Source: Trifolium pratense (taxonomy: Eukaryota > Streptophyta > Magnoliopsida > Fabales > Fabaceae). Taken from it: a stretch of DNA of 64,000 nucleotides. Of this stretch, positions 31,619 to 42,980 are shown piece by piece (the first letter of the stretch is position 1; the number at the start of each line of letters is the position of its first letter). The stretch is taken from assembly GCF_020283565.1 (NCBI RefSeq), contig NC_060063.1:40200635-40264634 (forward strand). Reading direction: 5' to 3'. A program made the translations under genes and the position numbers. Under the pieces are notes generated by a model. It saw nothing but the letters and a program-made list of their open reading frames with translations. It was not told the origin of the DNA and did no database searches.

Positions 31619-32916
31619 TGATGATAAATTTCGCAAGTGCACGAAAATCACGTAGTAATAAAAATATCGATCCACAGGGATTGTGTGATCAAACTAGTCG
31701 AACGGTGTTCATAGACATTATACAGAAAATACACAAAAATTGGGGGTATGTTGAGTAATGAATTGCTAGAAAATGTGCTTTGATATAGTGGAAAAAGCGA
31801 GGTAGAATCATCGGGATCATCTAGTCTATAGCTAACCGCATGCAACCTACAATGTCATAAGATCTACTCAAGTGTTCACAACTAGATCGACAAATTAGTG
31901 AATCGCAATCTCTTGTCAAAATCCACTCTATTCGTTGTCGATACTCCCCCGATCTCTCGGGCGGAAGCTACCTACAACGAATGATATTAACGCGCGTCAA
32001 TCGTTCGCTACACTCTATGCCTCAATCTCTCGACCGGAGACACTCGAGTGCTCAATACAATTCAGTTCAGACATTAAATCAATACTCTCGCACGTGACTT
32101 AACTCAAAATCATTACAACACTAATGAAGGATTGTAAAGCATTAGAAACAGACTTGAATTGAATGAACACTATAAAGAGAGTATGATCTTACACAATTGC
32201 AGGTTACATTCAATGAACTACATCCTAAACTACCTAGATTCTACCTCCGAAGGAGTTTAGCTCCTCATCGTTCTTCGTACGCTTCCTCGCTTCATCGCCA
32301 CGGCTCGTGAATCCATGATCTGATGCGCTTGGAGCTCTCCACTGGAGTGTTGAATCACGATCTTCAGTTCCAAGACCAGAATGTAGTGAAAAGTTGCAGA
32401 ATTTTCCAACCCGAAAACAGAATTATGCAGAAAATATATATACAGAAGGCAACCACGCCGCGCGCCAGATCTACCACGCCGCGCGTGGTTGCAACTCCAT
32501 CACTATGCCGCGCGTGATAACAGAATCACGCGGCGCGTGATCAAATCAGAGAGCATTCTTCATCTTCAGCAAGGCTTCACGCCGCGCGTGGTCCAAAGCT
32601 ACGCCGCGCGTGGGCAAGTCAGAGAGCAACCCAGTTCCTGAACAAAGCTTCACGCCGCGCGTGGTCAGGTATCACGCCGCGCGTGATCAGAGTGGAAATC
32701 TTGGCTCCCTGTGAGCTCCATCACGCGGCGCGTGATGGGCTACGCCCCCAGCGTAGTGAAAATCATTCATTTCCTGCAGTTTTTCCTGTTTTCTTGCAAA
32801 ACAAGTAATCAAGCAAATGGTTAGATTTCTCTTATATTTATTGCTAAAAACCTACTAAAATGTATCTAATGTTGCTAAAATAGGCATGGATTAGAGAGTG
32901 TGACGATTTGTCATCA
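31619..32916 (-). repeat. LTR C, shared between the two Athila-like elements and chimeric
   Basis: 1,298 bp. It is the 5' LTR of the inner derivative (primer site on its left) and the 3' LTR of the outer element (purine tract on its right). From 31619 to 32694 it follows LTR B. From 32738 to 32916 it follows LTRs A and D at all six informative sites. A CGCG array lies at 32450-32760. Confidence 0.88.
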
Positions 32917-34334
32917 CAACCCCAAACTTAAACCTTTCCTTGTCCTCAAGGAAACAACTTTTACCTCCAGCTTTTGTGTCAAGACCTTGGCATTTTCCTT
33001 AAATTCACTCGAATCATACATACGTGAGACTCACCTGATGATCAATGATCCACCTGCAAACAACGCTCAATTGCACAACCGTTCCCGCAAGGCATTTTCA
33101 AGTAGTTCACACTTTTCGACCAAAGCTCTATGATTTCATCACACTACTCACATGCACTCTTCAGTTTTTGGTAATTCCCTCAAATCAACACATCAATGCA
33201 AGTCAACAATAATTTTGCAAGTAATCTAAGAATTCATTCGGTTCACTTTGTGCACACACATTAGAGGACTTTTAGGGTTATAACGTGGCTTGGCTAGGGT
33301 GGATGGTGACATTTTTGGATAAGTAGTAGAAAAACTTGGAGTTAGATCCCCCTAAGGTCAAAAATGTTTCATAAACCAAACCCCCTTTTTCCTTTGAACT
33401 ATAGTGGACTAGAGAACTTTTTTAATCATCAAACAAAGTTTTGCAAATCTTTTGAATTCAAGGCTATCACATCTTTTTTTTTGTACCTCTTTTCTATTTT
33501 CCTTTCACATTCATTCATCTTCTTTTTTTTCATTTTCTTGCCTTGCAATTGTTGAAAATTTTTTCTCAATTTTTCAAATCAAAACCTTCATAAGTTCTCT
33601 AGTACCCTCACCCCAAACTTTATTTGTTGCTAATTCCAAAGAGCAACCCCAAACTTAGTAGTGAGCAATGCGCATCAACCACTAATTAGGTGCCTAACCT
33701 CCAAGAAAGTCATTCCTTTTTTTCATCAAAATTTTCTTAAGGTTTAGCAAAAATAACATTTTCTTTTTCAGCTCAAATTGGTTAAGCAAAGGATAATTAT
33801 ATGTAAGGGTGGATAGAAAGGCTCAAAGGTACCAAGAAACATGCCTCGTGTGTGCTACAAAAGTACCAATCAAATACAAAGACGACAAGCAAAATCGAGA
33901 GACAATACAAGAGTGGATATCACACATAGAATAAAAATGAGTGTCTGGCTCAATACCTCTCGGTTGGGTCGAATCAAAGAACCGGTCAAAAAGTGTGCGT
34001 TCCCTTCCTTTGCCTCTTGATCGCATGAGTGCAACAAGCTATTGCACTGCAAGTTTCACATATCACACACGGAGAAAATCAAGTAATTGATACTCAAGTA
34101 ACTAGAAAGAACATGCCAAGATATTGAAACAAATTCTAGAAGTAAAAACCATTCCACAATTAAACAAGAGAAGATTCAAATTTAGAGTACACAATTAAAA
34201 TATCCAGCTAATATCCAAGCAACATCAGAATATTATTACAAACCAAGCAAATAAAAGACAATGAAGGAAAGATAGAGATAGAGTAGTAGAGCAGTAGCAG
34301 CAGCAGCAGCAGCAGAACAGCATCACCAACAACA
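32917..34334 (-). other. 3' non-coding interior of the outer Athila-like element
   Basis: Closely similar to 28595-30025. It begins, next to LTR C, with the purine tract AAGTTTGGGGTTG (32917-32929 on the minus strand). A (GCA)n run of about eight units sits at 34293-34316, just after the stop of the envelope-like ORF. No gene is supported. Confidence 0.65.
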
Positions 34335-34866
34335 TCAAACTGCGTCATCCGGCTGGCCGGTGAAGTAGTTTGTGAACGGGCTATTCAAGTTCAAATTCAG
34401 CCCATCCACATCCAGCATTTCCCTCTCCATAGCAGCAGCCTCATCCTGCTCAACCCGGCGTCGCCTCTCGATCTCGGCCAACTCAGCAGCTCTCAAACCA
34501 GAATTGTAAGCTTGTCTGGCCTGAAAAGATGTCAGTTCCCTTGCCTGATGCGCCTCCCAATCAGTATCAACGGGATACAAAGTCCCAAAAGTAGGAGGAG
34601 GGAAGGTAGACCGGTAAGTCATCGCCTCGGTGTACATGGAAGAGGCGGTATCAAAGTAGAGATTCGGCAGCCCCGAATATTGAGAAATTTCCATTTGATG
34701 CAACATCGATGCAAGCTGATTTATATCATGAGAGTAAGGAGGAGGAGCATGAGCTGGTATATCGTGATATTCATTTGCCGGATCCCCTTGTTGATCCGGA
34801 TGATTACCTTCTTCAAAACGATTAATCTCTTCCTCCTCCCTCAAAGCTTCCTCTCTCGCAGCATTC
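34335..34866 (-). pseudogene. C-terminal part of the split envelope-like ORF
   Basis: On the minus strand this is the downstream portion of the ORF that begins at 46557. It is acidic and low in complexity (runs of Glu, then APPPYSHDINQL, AAELAEIERRRRVEQDE) and ends in FTGQPDDAV followed by a stop. Without the nested element and one copy of CATTC, the reading frame would be continuous with the upstream part, so the ORF was intact when the SIRE-like element landed. Its role is unknown. Such ORFs downstream of pol are common in Athila-type elements and are called envelope-like by position. Confidence 0.75.
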
Positions 34867-37447
34867 TGTTGAGGCAAAATCCATTTTAGTATTTTAATGA
34901 CAACAAACCTTATGGAATAAATGTTAAGTTTTATGAATGGTGATCTACTGATGTTTGCACTTGAGTTTTTGTTGAAAGATAGATATTATCAAGTGGACGA
35001 GCTAGAGGCTACTCACGTCAACAAGTGCATTTATATACTCAAACAATGAAAGAATTGGAGTATCATCAGATAATTACAACAGTAGTATCACAAGCTTCAA
35101 GAAGATTTTTAAAGACTATTGTTTTGAATCATAAAAAGATTCATCGAAGGATCAAGCAAGAAAGTGAGTTTCATGGATAATTGTCTTCCTCAAGGATCAC
35201 AACAAGTATTGAATAATCAAGGAAGAATTTGAGGATCATAGTTGAAGAATCAGGATGGAAAAACCTGCATCACAAGCTACTCAAGAATATATTGATTTTA
35301 TGTGACAAGGGTTACAATGAGTTTTTGAGTTATATGCTTTGAGGATTTACTACTACAATTAATATTAATGGGAATGATGCATTCATTGAGGATCTTCATA
35401 ACCTACTCAAAGTATCATTTTACCAAAGCTTCTCAAGATGACAACATTTGAGAATGATGGTCATGAGTTTTTCAAAGGAGCTTATGCACAAGGAATAAAT
35501 GTTTTAATCATTCTCAATGATGAGTACTCTCATGCCTCCACTAAAGAATCTTAAAGATCATCAATGAGCAAGCAACCATGTGTGCAAAACATCAAAGAGG
35601 AATTGTGGGAAGTTTTGCAGCAGCAAGATTTCAAGTTAATTGATCAAGATCACGTGTCTCACTCCTTGAAGAAAATCTTGAATGCTGGTTCAAGAATGCT
35701 CTGAGAACATTCTACAGTTTATGCTTCATTCTCTCCAAGAACGAGCTTCATAGCAAAAGTACTTATTTCTTTAAGTCAACTCTGTTCAAGACAAAGAAAC
35801 ACTTTTATCTTGGTTTTAACTCACAAGATCACAACAGTTTATGATCAATTAAGGCAAGGAATATTTGGGAGAAAAGTGACTTTCCCCTTTGGCCATAGTT
35901 AAGGATCAAGCATGTGCAACATGATAAATTCTCAAGACAACATCTCATCAGGTGTATCAAGAGTGTTTAGACAATGTTTACATAGACCAATGAGAATGGG
36001 ACAACACATCTTCAACTATTAGTTGTCATGTACTTTCAAAAGGATATTATATGAACATTCTCCCATGTGTTTTATTTTGTTCAAGATGAAAGTACTTGGA
36101 AAGGACATCATGAACAGTTCCAAAGAAGGACAATACAGCTGCTTCCTCTACATATTACAGCTGGTTTCTGTCATGCATCAAATCTGCTTCAAAAGAACAA
36201 AGTCATATATTACCCAGTCTGGAGAACATTCTGAGAACGATGTTGAGAATGACTGTCCTTTACATTTGAAGATGCAAACTCATCTACAGCTGGCCAAAAC
36301 GTGTTTAAATGATTTATAACGGCTATACTTGGTGGAAAAGCAATGGACAACTATCTACAACTCACTGCAAGCTGTCATTACTGGCTCTTTTATTTGAAAA
36401 GTTGAAGAACTGCCTGGAGAACATTCTGAGAAAGAACAGACAACACTTATCTCTTCAACAAATCATCATGAGCTGTCTTATTTGAATAAACTAGCCGTTA
36501 GAGACTTCCTTTGGGACCAAGGAACTGAAGACACAACCTCAACTATAAATAGAAGACATTGGTGCCTTTGAAGAGCAAGAGTTGAAGCTACAAATCATCA
36601 ATCACTTGTTTTTGTCTACAAGTCATAAAACTCTTCTTTTATCACTCACACTCAAGATCTACATTCTCATCATACTTCTGAGTTTAGAGTGTTTTTATTT
36701 GCTTCTCAAACTAACCTTTGAGTTTCTAAAAGCAAATAACTCAAGAGACCATTTTTCAACATAACCCATTTTTAAGTGGTTACATCTTTGTCTCTTTATT
36801 TAAATCTCTCTCACTCCAAACATTGTAATCTCAATACTAGGATCAGTATATCATTTGAGTGAACTGAGAGTTTTTTCCATTGTAACAAGCTTCTCAATTG
36901 TTTGAGTTTTTGTAAAAGCTTGAAGATCCAAACCATCATCATTTGTAAAAGATTGGCTCAAGTCAATACGTAACTATTGATTGAGTGACACCTTATAAAG
37001 TCTGGAGGACTTAGGTAGATCAAGCGAGTGAAGCTTGGAAGATTATGATCTTGGACTAGATCAAGGAAGAAGTGTAATTTGAGATCGGTAGTATCTCATA
37101 GTGGATAATCTCACAGGAGCGTGAGGACTGGAGTAGCCCATACTATTAGGGGGTGAACCAGGATAATTGTTTGTGTGTTGTTTCTCTTCCTTATTCTCTT
37201 TTATTTACTGTAAACACACATCACACAAAGCACTTCATTATATTTAATTTGAATTCTCACGCAGTAGAGAACGTTCTCGGAACAATCTATTTTATAGTAA
37301 AGAACGTTCTCAGACCAAGCTGTTCTATAATTCACTAACATTTATCCAAGTATACACTTGAGATCAATTTTGTAGAATGCAGGATTAATTTTTAAAAAGG
37401 GTCACAATTCAAACCCCCCCTTTCTTGTGACTATTTCTTCCACTTCA
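34867..37447 (+). repeat. 5' LTR of the SIRE-like element
   Basis: A TATA box, CTATAAATAG, lies at 36543-36552, so U3 is about 1.7 kb. GAACATTC occurs at 35705, 36053, 36224 and 36419 (upstream of TATA) and GAACGTTC at 37269 and 37302. Short ORFs here repeat in the 3' LTR and have no domain signature. Confidence 0.92.
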
Positions 37448-37449
37448 AT

Positions 37450-37461
37450 TGGCATCAGAGC
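37450..37461 (+). promoter_or_regulatory. Primer binding site of the SIRE-like element
   Basis: TGGCATCAGAGC, two bases after the LTR, matches the tRNA-Met-type copia site (TGGTATCAGAGC) with one change. Confidence 0.88.
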
Positions 37462-37517
37462 TCTGCCTCTAAGGTTTGAGCACTTAACAGTGTAAGAGGA
37501 AAAGATTCAGGAAGGAA

Positions 37518-38543
37518 GTGATGACGAAACCTGCAAATCAAAGTTCGAGCCATAAATGCAAAAAGAAGGGACATTCCAAAACTAAATGTCCTAAGAACAA
37601 GAAAGTGCAAAGAAAGCTTGCTTCAAAGATGAAATCTACGATGGCAACTAAAGATGACTTTGATGGCTCAAAAATAGAAGAAAAAGGCAACTCATGTTCA
37701 ATGGTAGATAAAGAGGTAACAACTTTTGAATTTTGTCCTGCATGTAAAGTAATGGAAGTTGGATTTGATAATCTTCTAAAAAGCTCAAACATTATATCTC
37801 AAAAGTATACAATTATGGAAAATCGACTATTTGAGATTGAGAAAGAAAATGAGAAATTGCAAATCTTAAATGATAAATATTTTAAAATGATTCAAGAATT
37901 GCAATACTCTCATTTGGAAATGTTTGAACAAACAAAGATTCTCAACGAGGAAGAAATCAATAATCATCTTCCAGAATGCTCTATGAATCATGAAGAGAAT
38001 GATGTTTTGAAAGGAAATGTTTTAGAATTGAAAAACGACATTACAAGTTCTGCAAAATCTAGAGAAACTTTTCAAAACATAAAGGAATCACAAATAGTAA
38101 TTTTTGAAAAAACTTATTTAGGTTGTGGAAATTTTCAAAAACAAAAGTCTTATGAGAATTTTTTTGTTCCTCATAAAGATAAAAAATTACAGAGATACAA
38201 ATGCTCATATTGTTACAAATATGGACATATTGAATCCTTTTGTTTTAAGAAAAAATTCAAAAGAAAAGAACATTCTCATCAGAAACAAGAACATTCTCAG
38301 AAGGTTCTCAAAATGCATTCTTATTCCAAAACTTCCTATAAGAGATCAACTTATCATCATAAGAAGAAATCTTATAAGAGGAATGACACTAACCTTCAAG
38401 GACCCAGATCACTATGGGTACCAAAATCATTACTAACTTGTGTTGCAGGAACATCTTTAAGCAGTCAAGAAAAAGCCTTAAGACTTGGAAAATTGATACT
38501 CAAGGAATATGACTTGAGAAAGACAATATTTCCTCATATTTAA
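37518..38543 (+). CDS. SIRE-like gag remnant with zinc knuckle
   Basis: A 341-aa open frame starting 57 bp after the primer site. Residues 13-24 (CKKKGHSKTKCP) keep most of a CCHC knuckle, lacking its first Cys pair. Residues about 229-242 form a complete knuckle, CSYCYKYGHIESFC. Between them is a charged, helical region (ENRLFEIEKENEKLQIL) likely to form a coiled coil. The C-terminal part is basic (His/Lys/Ser-rich) and includes LWVPK, found in SIRE-type polyproteins just before the protease. The N-terminal capsid region is missing and the frame closes before any protease. It could still bind RNA, but whether it assembles particles is unknown. Identical copies of such a protein are not found elsewhere in the window. 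Confidence 0.8.
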   Translation: MMTKPANQSSSHKCKKKGHSKTKCPKNKKVQRKLASKMKSTMATKDDFDGSKIEEKGNSCSMVDKEVTTFEFCPACKVMEVGFDNLLKSSNIISQKYTIMENRLFEIEKENEKLQILNDKYFKMIQELQYSHLEMFEQTKILNEEEINNHLPECSMNHEENDVLKGNVLELKNDITSSAKSRETFQNIKESQIVIFEKTYLGCGNFQKQKSYENFFVPHKDKKLQRYKCSYCYKYGHIESFCFKKKFKRKEHSHQKQEHSQKVLKMHSYSKTSYKRSTYHHKKKSYKRNDTNLQGPRSLWVPKSLLTCVAGTSLSSQEKALRLGKLILKEYDLRKTIFPHI

Positions 38544-41500
38544 AAAAGGATGAATGTGATCTGCAACCTTTGGAATCATTGACAAAAATCAAACCAAAGG
38601 TATTTGTATCATTACTAAAATGATTTTGCATAAATTAAGGATGATTGATATGTTAAAGGTGTAACACATAACTTCTCTAATTTGGTAACATTGGAACTGA
38701 AGTTATTTCATACTCATCCTCATGATCATGATTTTTCATTTAAAATCTTTATGTTAATACATAGATGAATTTTAGACCATATCATATTTTAAATGTTTTT
38801 GGCATAAAAGAGTTTTATCAAATATGACAACTATTGCAAATTTATCCAAATTTGATCTGATAAGATATTTTTCAAAATTGGTTGTGAAAATGATATAATT
38901 TGTAAACTTATATTTATTGTATCAAGAAGTTGTCTTCTTTTTCAAAAATACAATTTCAACGAAAAAACTCTTGAACCACTTCATATTGGTTTATTTGTTC
39001 TTGTCAAAACTACAAGTCTTATGACTTCTTTATTCTTAATGATTTATTCAATGATCCACTTGGACATTATTTTTAAGAGCATAAGAGTGGTGCCTTTTAA
39101 CCCTTTTTAAGTTCTTTGAAAAAGGGTTCATTTGTTAGAAGCTCAAAAATCATTTTCTATAAGTAGTGATCATGTGGAGATTATGAAAAACTTTCTTTCA
39201 CAACTTTCTTTAAAGAAAATGGTATTTCAGTTGATTTTTCTTGATTTAGAATTTCAACAAAAATAGAGCTGTTTTAATGGCTAAAATATTTTTAAACGTT
39301 GAAAAATACTCTTGAAAGAAACCATAGATATTACATGTTATGTTTTTGAATCATGTTTGTATCTTGAGTAAAACTTCATGCCATTTTGAAAGTATAAAAA
39401 TTCAATCATATCATGATTTTATATTTTTGATGTTATTACTATTTTTGGCATAGTAAAGAAAACAATTTTTGGGATACTCTCTTTATGCATTTTACTTTTA
39501 ATGAGTTTGATATGAAGAGAAGATATAATAGTGGTGTTGATGTTAATGAACAACAACGACAAGAAATCATGGATCAATAGATTGAAATTATTCGAACATC
39601 ATCTTTACAAATACATCCAAAGAGTTGGGAGTTGACTTTCCATCATCCTCAAGATGGAACCTTTAAAAGCTCCATTGATATAACAATAACATTCTCCATT
39701 GGAATGAACAATGGTATTGGTACACCGTTTTGAAATTGCGAAGAAATAATTTAGTCATAGAAATGTTCAATTTGCAATTGGTGTTAAGATGAATGAATCT
39801 CCTTCATCAACTCTCGAGAAGGAATTCAAGTTGTTTCACAACATATGTCAACATTGTGTATTTCCTAGAAAAGGAAGCAAAGAAAAGGTTTTGGAGAATG
39901 ACATGTTTGTCATGTATCACCTTACTAAGTGATTGAAGCTGAATCTCTCACACATCATCTTGCAACATACGATCAATGCAGCAGAGTCTGTAACAAGGAA
40001 AGTTACTCTCCCTTATGGGATGATCTTCACCAAGATTATTCATATCTACAAGATTGACTTCAAGAAGAAGAAAACAGTCAACTTTTGCACTACCTTTGGC
40101 TTCAAATGTTCATCAAATGAAAAAGGAGTTTGTTAATCTTGAGGACTCTACTACTGAGGTTGGGAACAAAAAAGGAGATAGGAATTTGGAAAAGAAAATA
40201 ACTTGGACGAGTTACTTAAATTCTCCGTTTCATCCAGCAGATCAATCTAAGAATGTTCTCCCTGCAAAGGCAACAAGTGCCAAAGGCAAATAAGTTCTAC
40301 TCGAAGATAACCATTCCCAGTCCTACTTTTGTTATCTCGACACCTCATTGAATTTTAGTTCAAGCAATGACATTGGTCTTGGATTAACCTCTTCTCAAAC
40401 TGCTGCAAAGATATTTGAAGGTTTTACTTTCACAACCAAACCGGTTAATCAATCACTCTTTTCACCATTGATGAATTCTACCCAAGGATCTCTAGAATCT
40501 TTTTTCAGTTCTGAATTCTCAAGTAATTTGTTAAAATCACCATTGATGGAATGACAACTAAATTTTCTTTTGAAGAAAATGAAAGATGAATAAGCATGTG
40601 GATCTCATTCTTGAAGGATCATAAAGTTCTAAGAACGATCTCAAGGAAAATCAAATGATGATGAAATCCAAATGTTTCTGATTACAATATTGAGTTATGA
40701 GTAATTTGTTCTACACATGAGTTCCTCTTCATCCCTATTACCTAAAGTTACTCTACCAGGATGATTTTTCCTTAGAGAAAATCTAAGAGGGTGAATTTAC
40801 TCAACATTGGAGAATGCATCAAAGGATAAATCTTTTCTCCTCCATCATCAATCAAGTGTCCTCTATTTATAATGATGAACATATGGTGGAATTATGAAAC
40901 AATTCAAGATGCTCTCATCATTAAAATCTCATGAGAAGGAAGTCATTAAAAGAGGTACACAAAATTTTAAATTTAATCACATTTGCATTATAATAAGTTT
41001 GAATATCTTTATGAAATGTTATTATGTGATTGATTGAATGATCTTGAAATCAAGAATACTTTCTGAAATGCAAGTATATGAATTTAAAGCTTAACTTGTA
41101 CATCATTTTTTTTTTTGAATTGTATATGTTTATGCTTTCAAATAGCTTTAAAGCAATAAGGTTTGCAATCCTTGTTCCTATACTTTTCATGATTTTGGTT
41201 CACACATTGCAAAATAATCTCTTTCATATTATCATGTTAAGTGTGAAGTGAATGAACTTCATTTTTGTGCAATATCATCTTTTTACACCCTTGTAAGCAT
41301 TTCTTTTTCAAATATGCTACTCATATTGCTTTTAAAATTTTGTTAAGGGTTGTTTAATTTGATCAAGTCATATTTTCTCTATTTTCACAATGATCGAGTT
41401 TTAATTTAACATGCCAAAAATCGATTGAATTAACATTTGTCTTAATTCAATTTTTTATGGTCTTGTGGCATATGTTTTAAAAAGTATATTGATTATAGTG

Positions 41501-42966
41501 TTAATCAATTTTTTATGTGCAAGCTATGTTACGTGCTTAATGAAAAATTATCCTTGATGATCAATGAATAACTTTTGGAGTTAGTCTCTTAATTATTCTT
41601 CATGATAGACCAAAACATTTAAAACAAAAATGACAAAAACTCATGATTTTGATAATCAATTATATGTCATATTTTGGTCTTCCATAAGCTTGACTTATAG
41701 CACTTTTTTTATGAAAAACATTTTTTCTATAAGTCTTTTATATGTGCACTTTTCTCAATATAAAACTTTGGATGAATCCAATTTTGTTGCACATCTTGAT
41801 TAGCCTATAGTTTGCTTAATTGATGATTAAGTAGAACTTTTTGAACATGGCTTCTCAAAAAAAAAATTGAGATTTTGTTATGACTTATGTAAAAGATCCT
41901 CCTTCAAATGTTTTAAATTAACATCCATTTTTTGTTGGATTTATTATTTGACGGATTTTAACAAGAGAACATATGATTGGTCTTCATGAGAATAATTTGT
42001 GTGTCCACTCTCCATAAAATTAGAATTTGGTCTAAGAATAATAGTTCTTGCACATTGTATTCTTGAACTCATATTTGACTTTTTATTAACATAAAAGTGT
42101 TGTTTCTACACTTGCGTGTTATGTTGTCAAAATAGAATTGTGATCAAAATTTTTTTTTACAATGAAGTATTCTTTGAATATTTTGCTTTGAAACATAATC
42201 ATCTTCTTTATGAGAATATTCAAAAAAGAGAGAATTTGTTTTTGACAAGATGTCAATTAACTCTGATTTCGCAGCTTCCTCATATGCGCAATTTTCTCTC
42301 TAGTTTTAAAAATCATTGGAAGATTTTCAAAAGATATTTTAGTCTTGTCTATCATTTCCTTATTTTAAGAATGATCATGTTTTAAAAGAATGTCCATCTC
42401 ATAAGACTTAGGGGGAGTTCTCTAAATTTGAGAATGTTTGACTTGCATTGTCATTGAGGTCAAAATCACATTTTCTAAAAATTGAGTGTTTAGCATCAAT
42501 TTTTAAAATCAAATGATTACAAATGTTTTAGTGTGATTTAATCATTATTCATGTTATGATTGCTATATTGAATGGAATGATTATTGATCGTCATACATGA
42601 TTTGTGCTTTAATGTTTGATATATGAATGAACTTCTTAATTGCATGATTTGTATATGCAATACATTTCTTCTCTTGATTCCTATCATTGCACTTCATATT
42701 TCATATTTTTCCCAATACTTTTTGATAGATGACAAAAGGGGGAGAGATATATATGATGGGAGAGAATTGTTAGATGGAACTAATTAATGAAGAATGTTAT
42801 GAATTAACCTCTTGCATGTATTTAGGGGGAGTTTAATTAGAATGACATAAATTAAACTCTTGCATGTGTTTAGGGGGAGCTTAATTGTATATCTATGAAC
42901 ATTCTTGCATTTATTATTATTTCCATCCATAAAACATAAAATTTATTCAAAAGGTTTGTCATCATC
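38544..42966 (+). other. Non-coding interior of the SIRE-like element with envelope-like remnants
   Basis: AT-rich DNA. At 39490-40560 short broken frames resemble the plant envelope-like/transposon-protein family (LNLSHIILQHTINAAESV, LPYGMIFTKI). Purine tracts AGGGGGAG occur repeatedly at about 42409, 42729, 42823, 42871 and 42970. The remainder shows no recognisable domain. Confidence 0.55.
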
Positions 42967-42980
42967 AAAAAGGGGGAGAT
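42967..42980 (+). promoter_or_regulatory. Polypurine tract of the SIRE-like element
   Basis: AAAAAGGGGGAGAT abuts the 3' LTR and is the expected primer for plus-strand synthesis. A second, very similar tract (AAAAGGGGGAGAGA) lies about 240 bp upstream. Confidence 0.85.

Noticed and set aside
36023..36319. 98-aa ORF present identically at 44137-44433
   Set aside because: It is repeated only because both are LTRs of one element. It lies in U3 upstream of the TATA box and has no domain.
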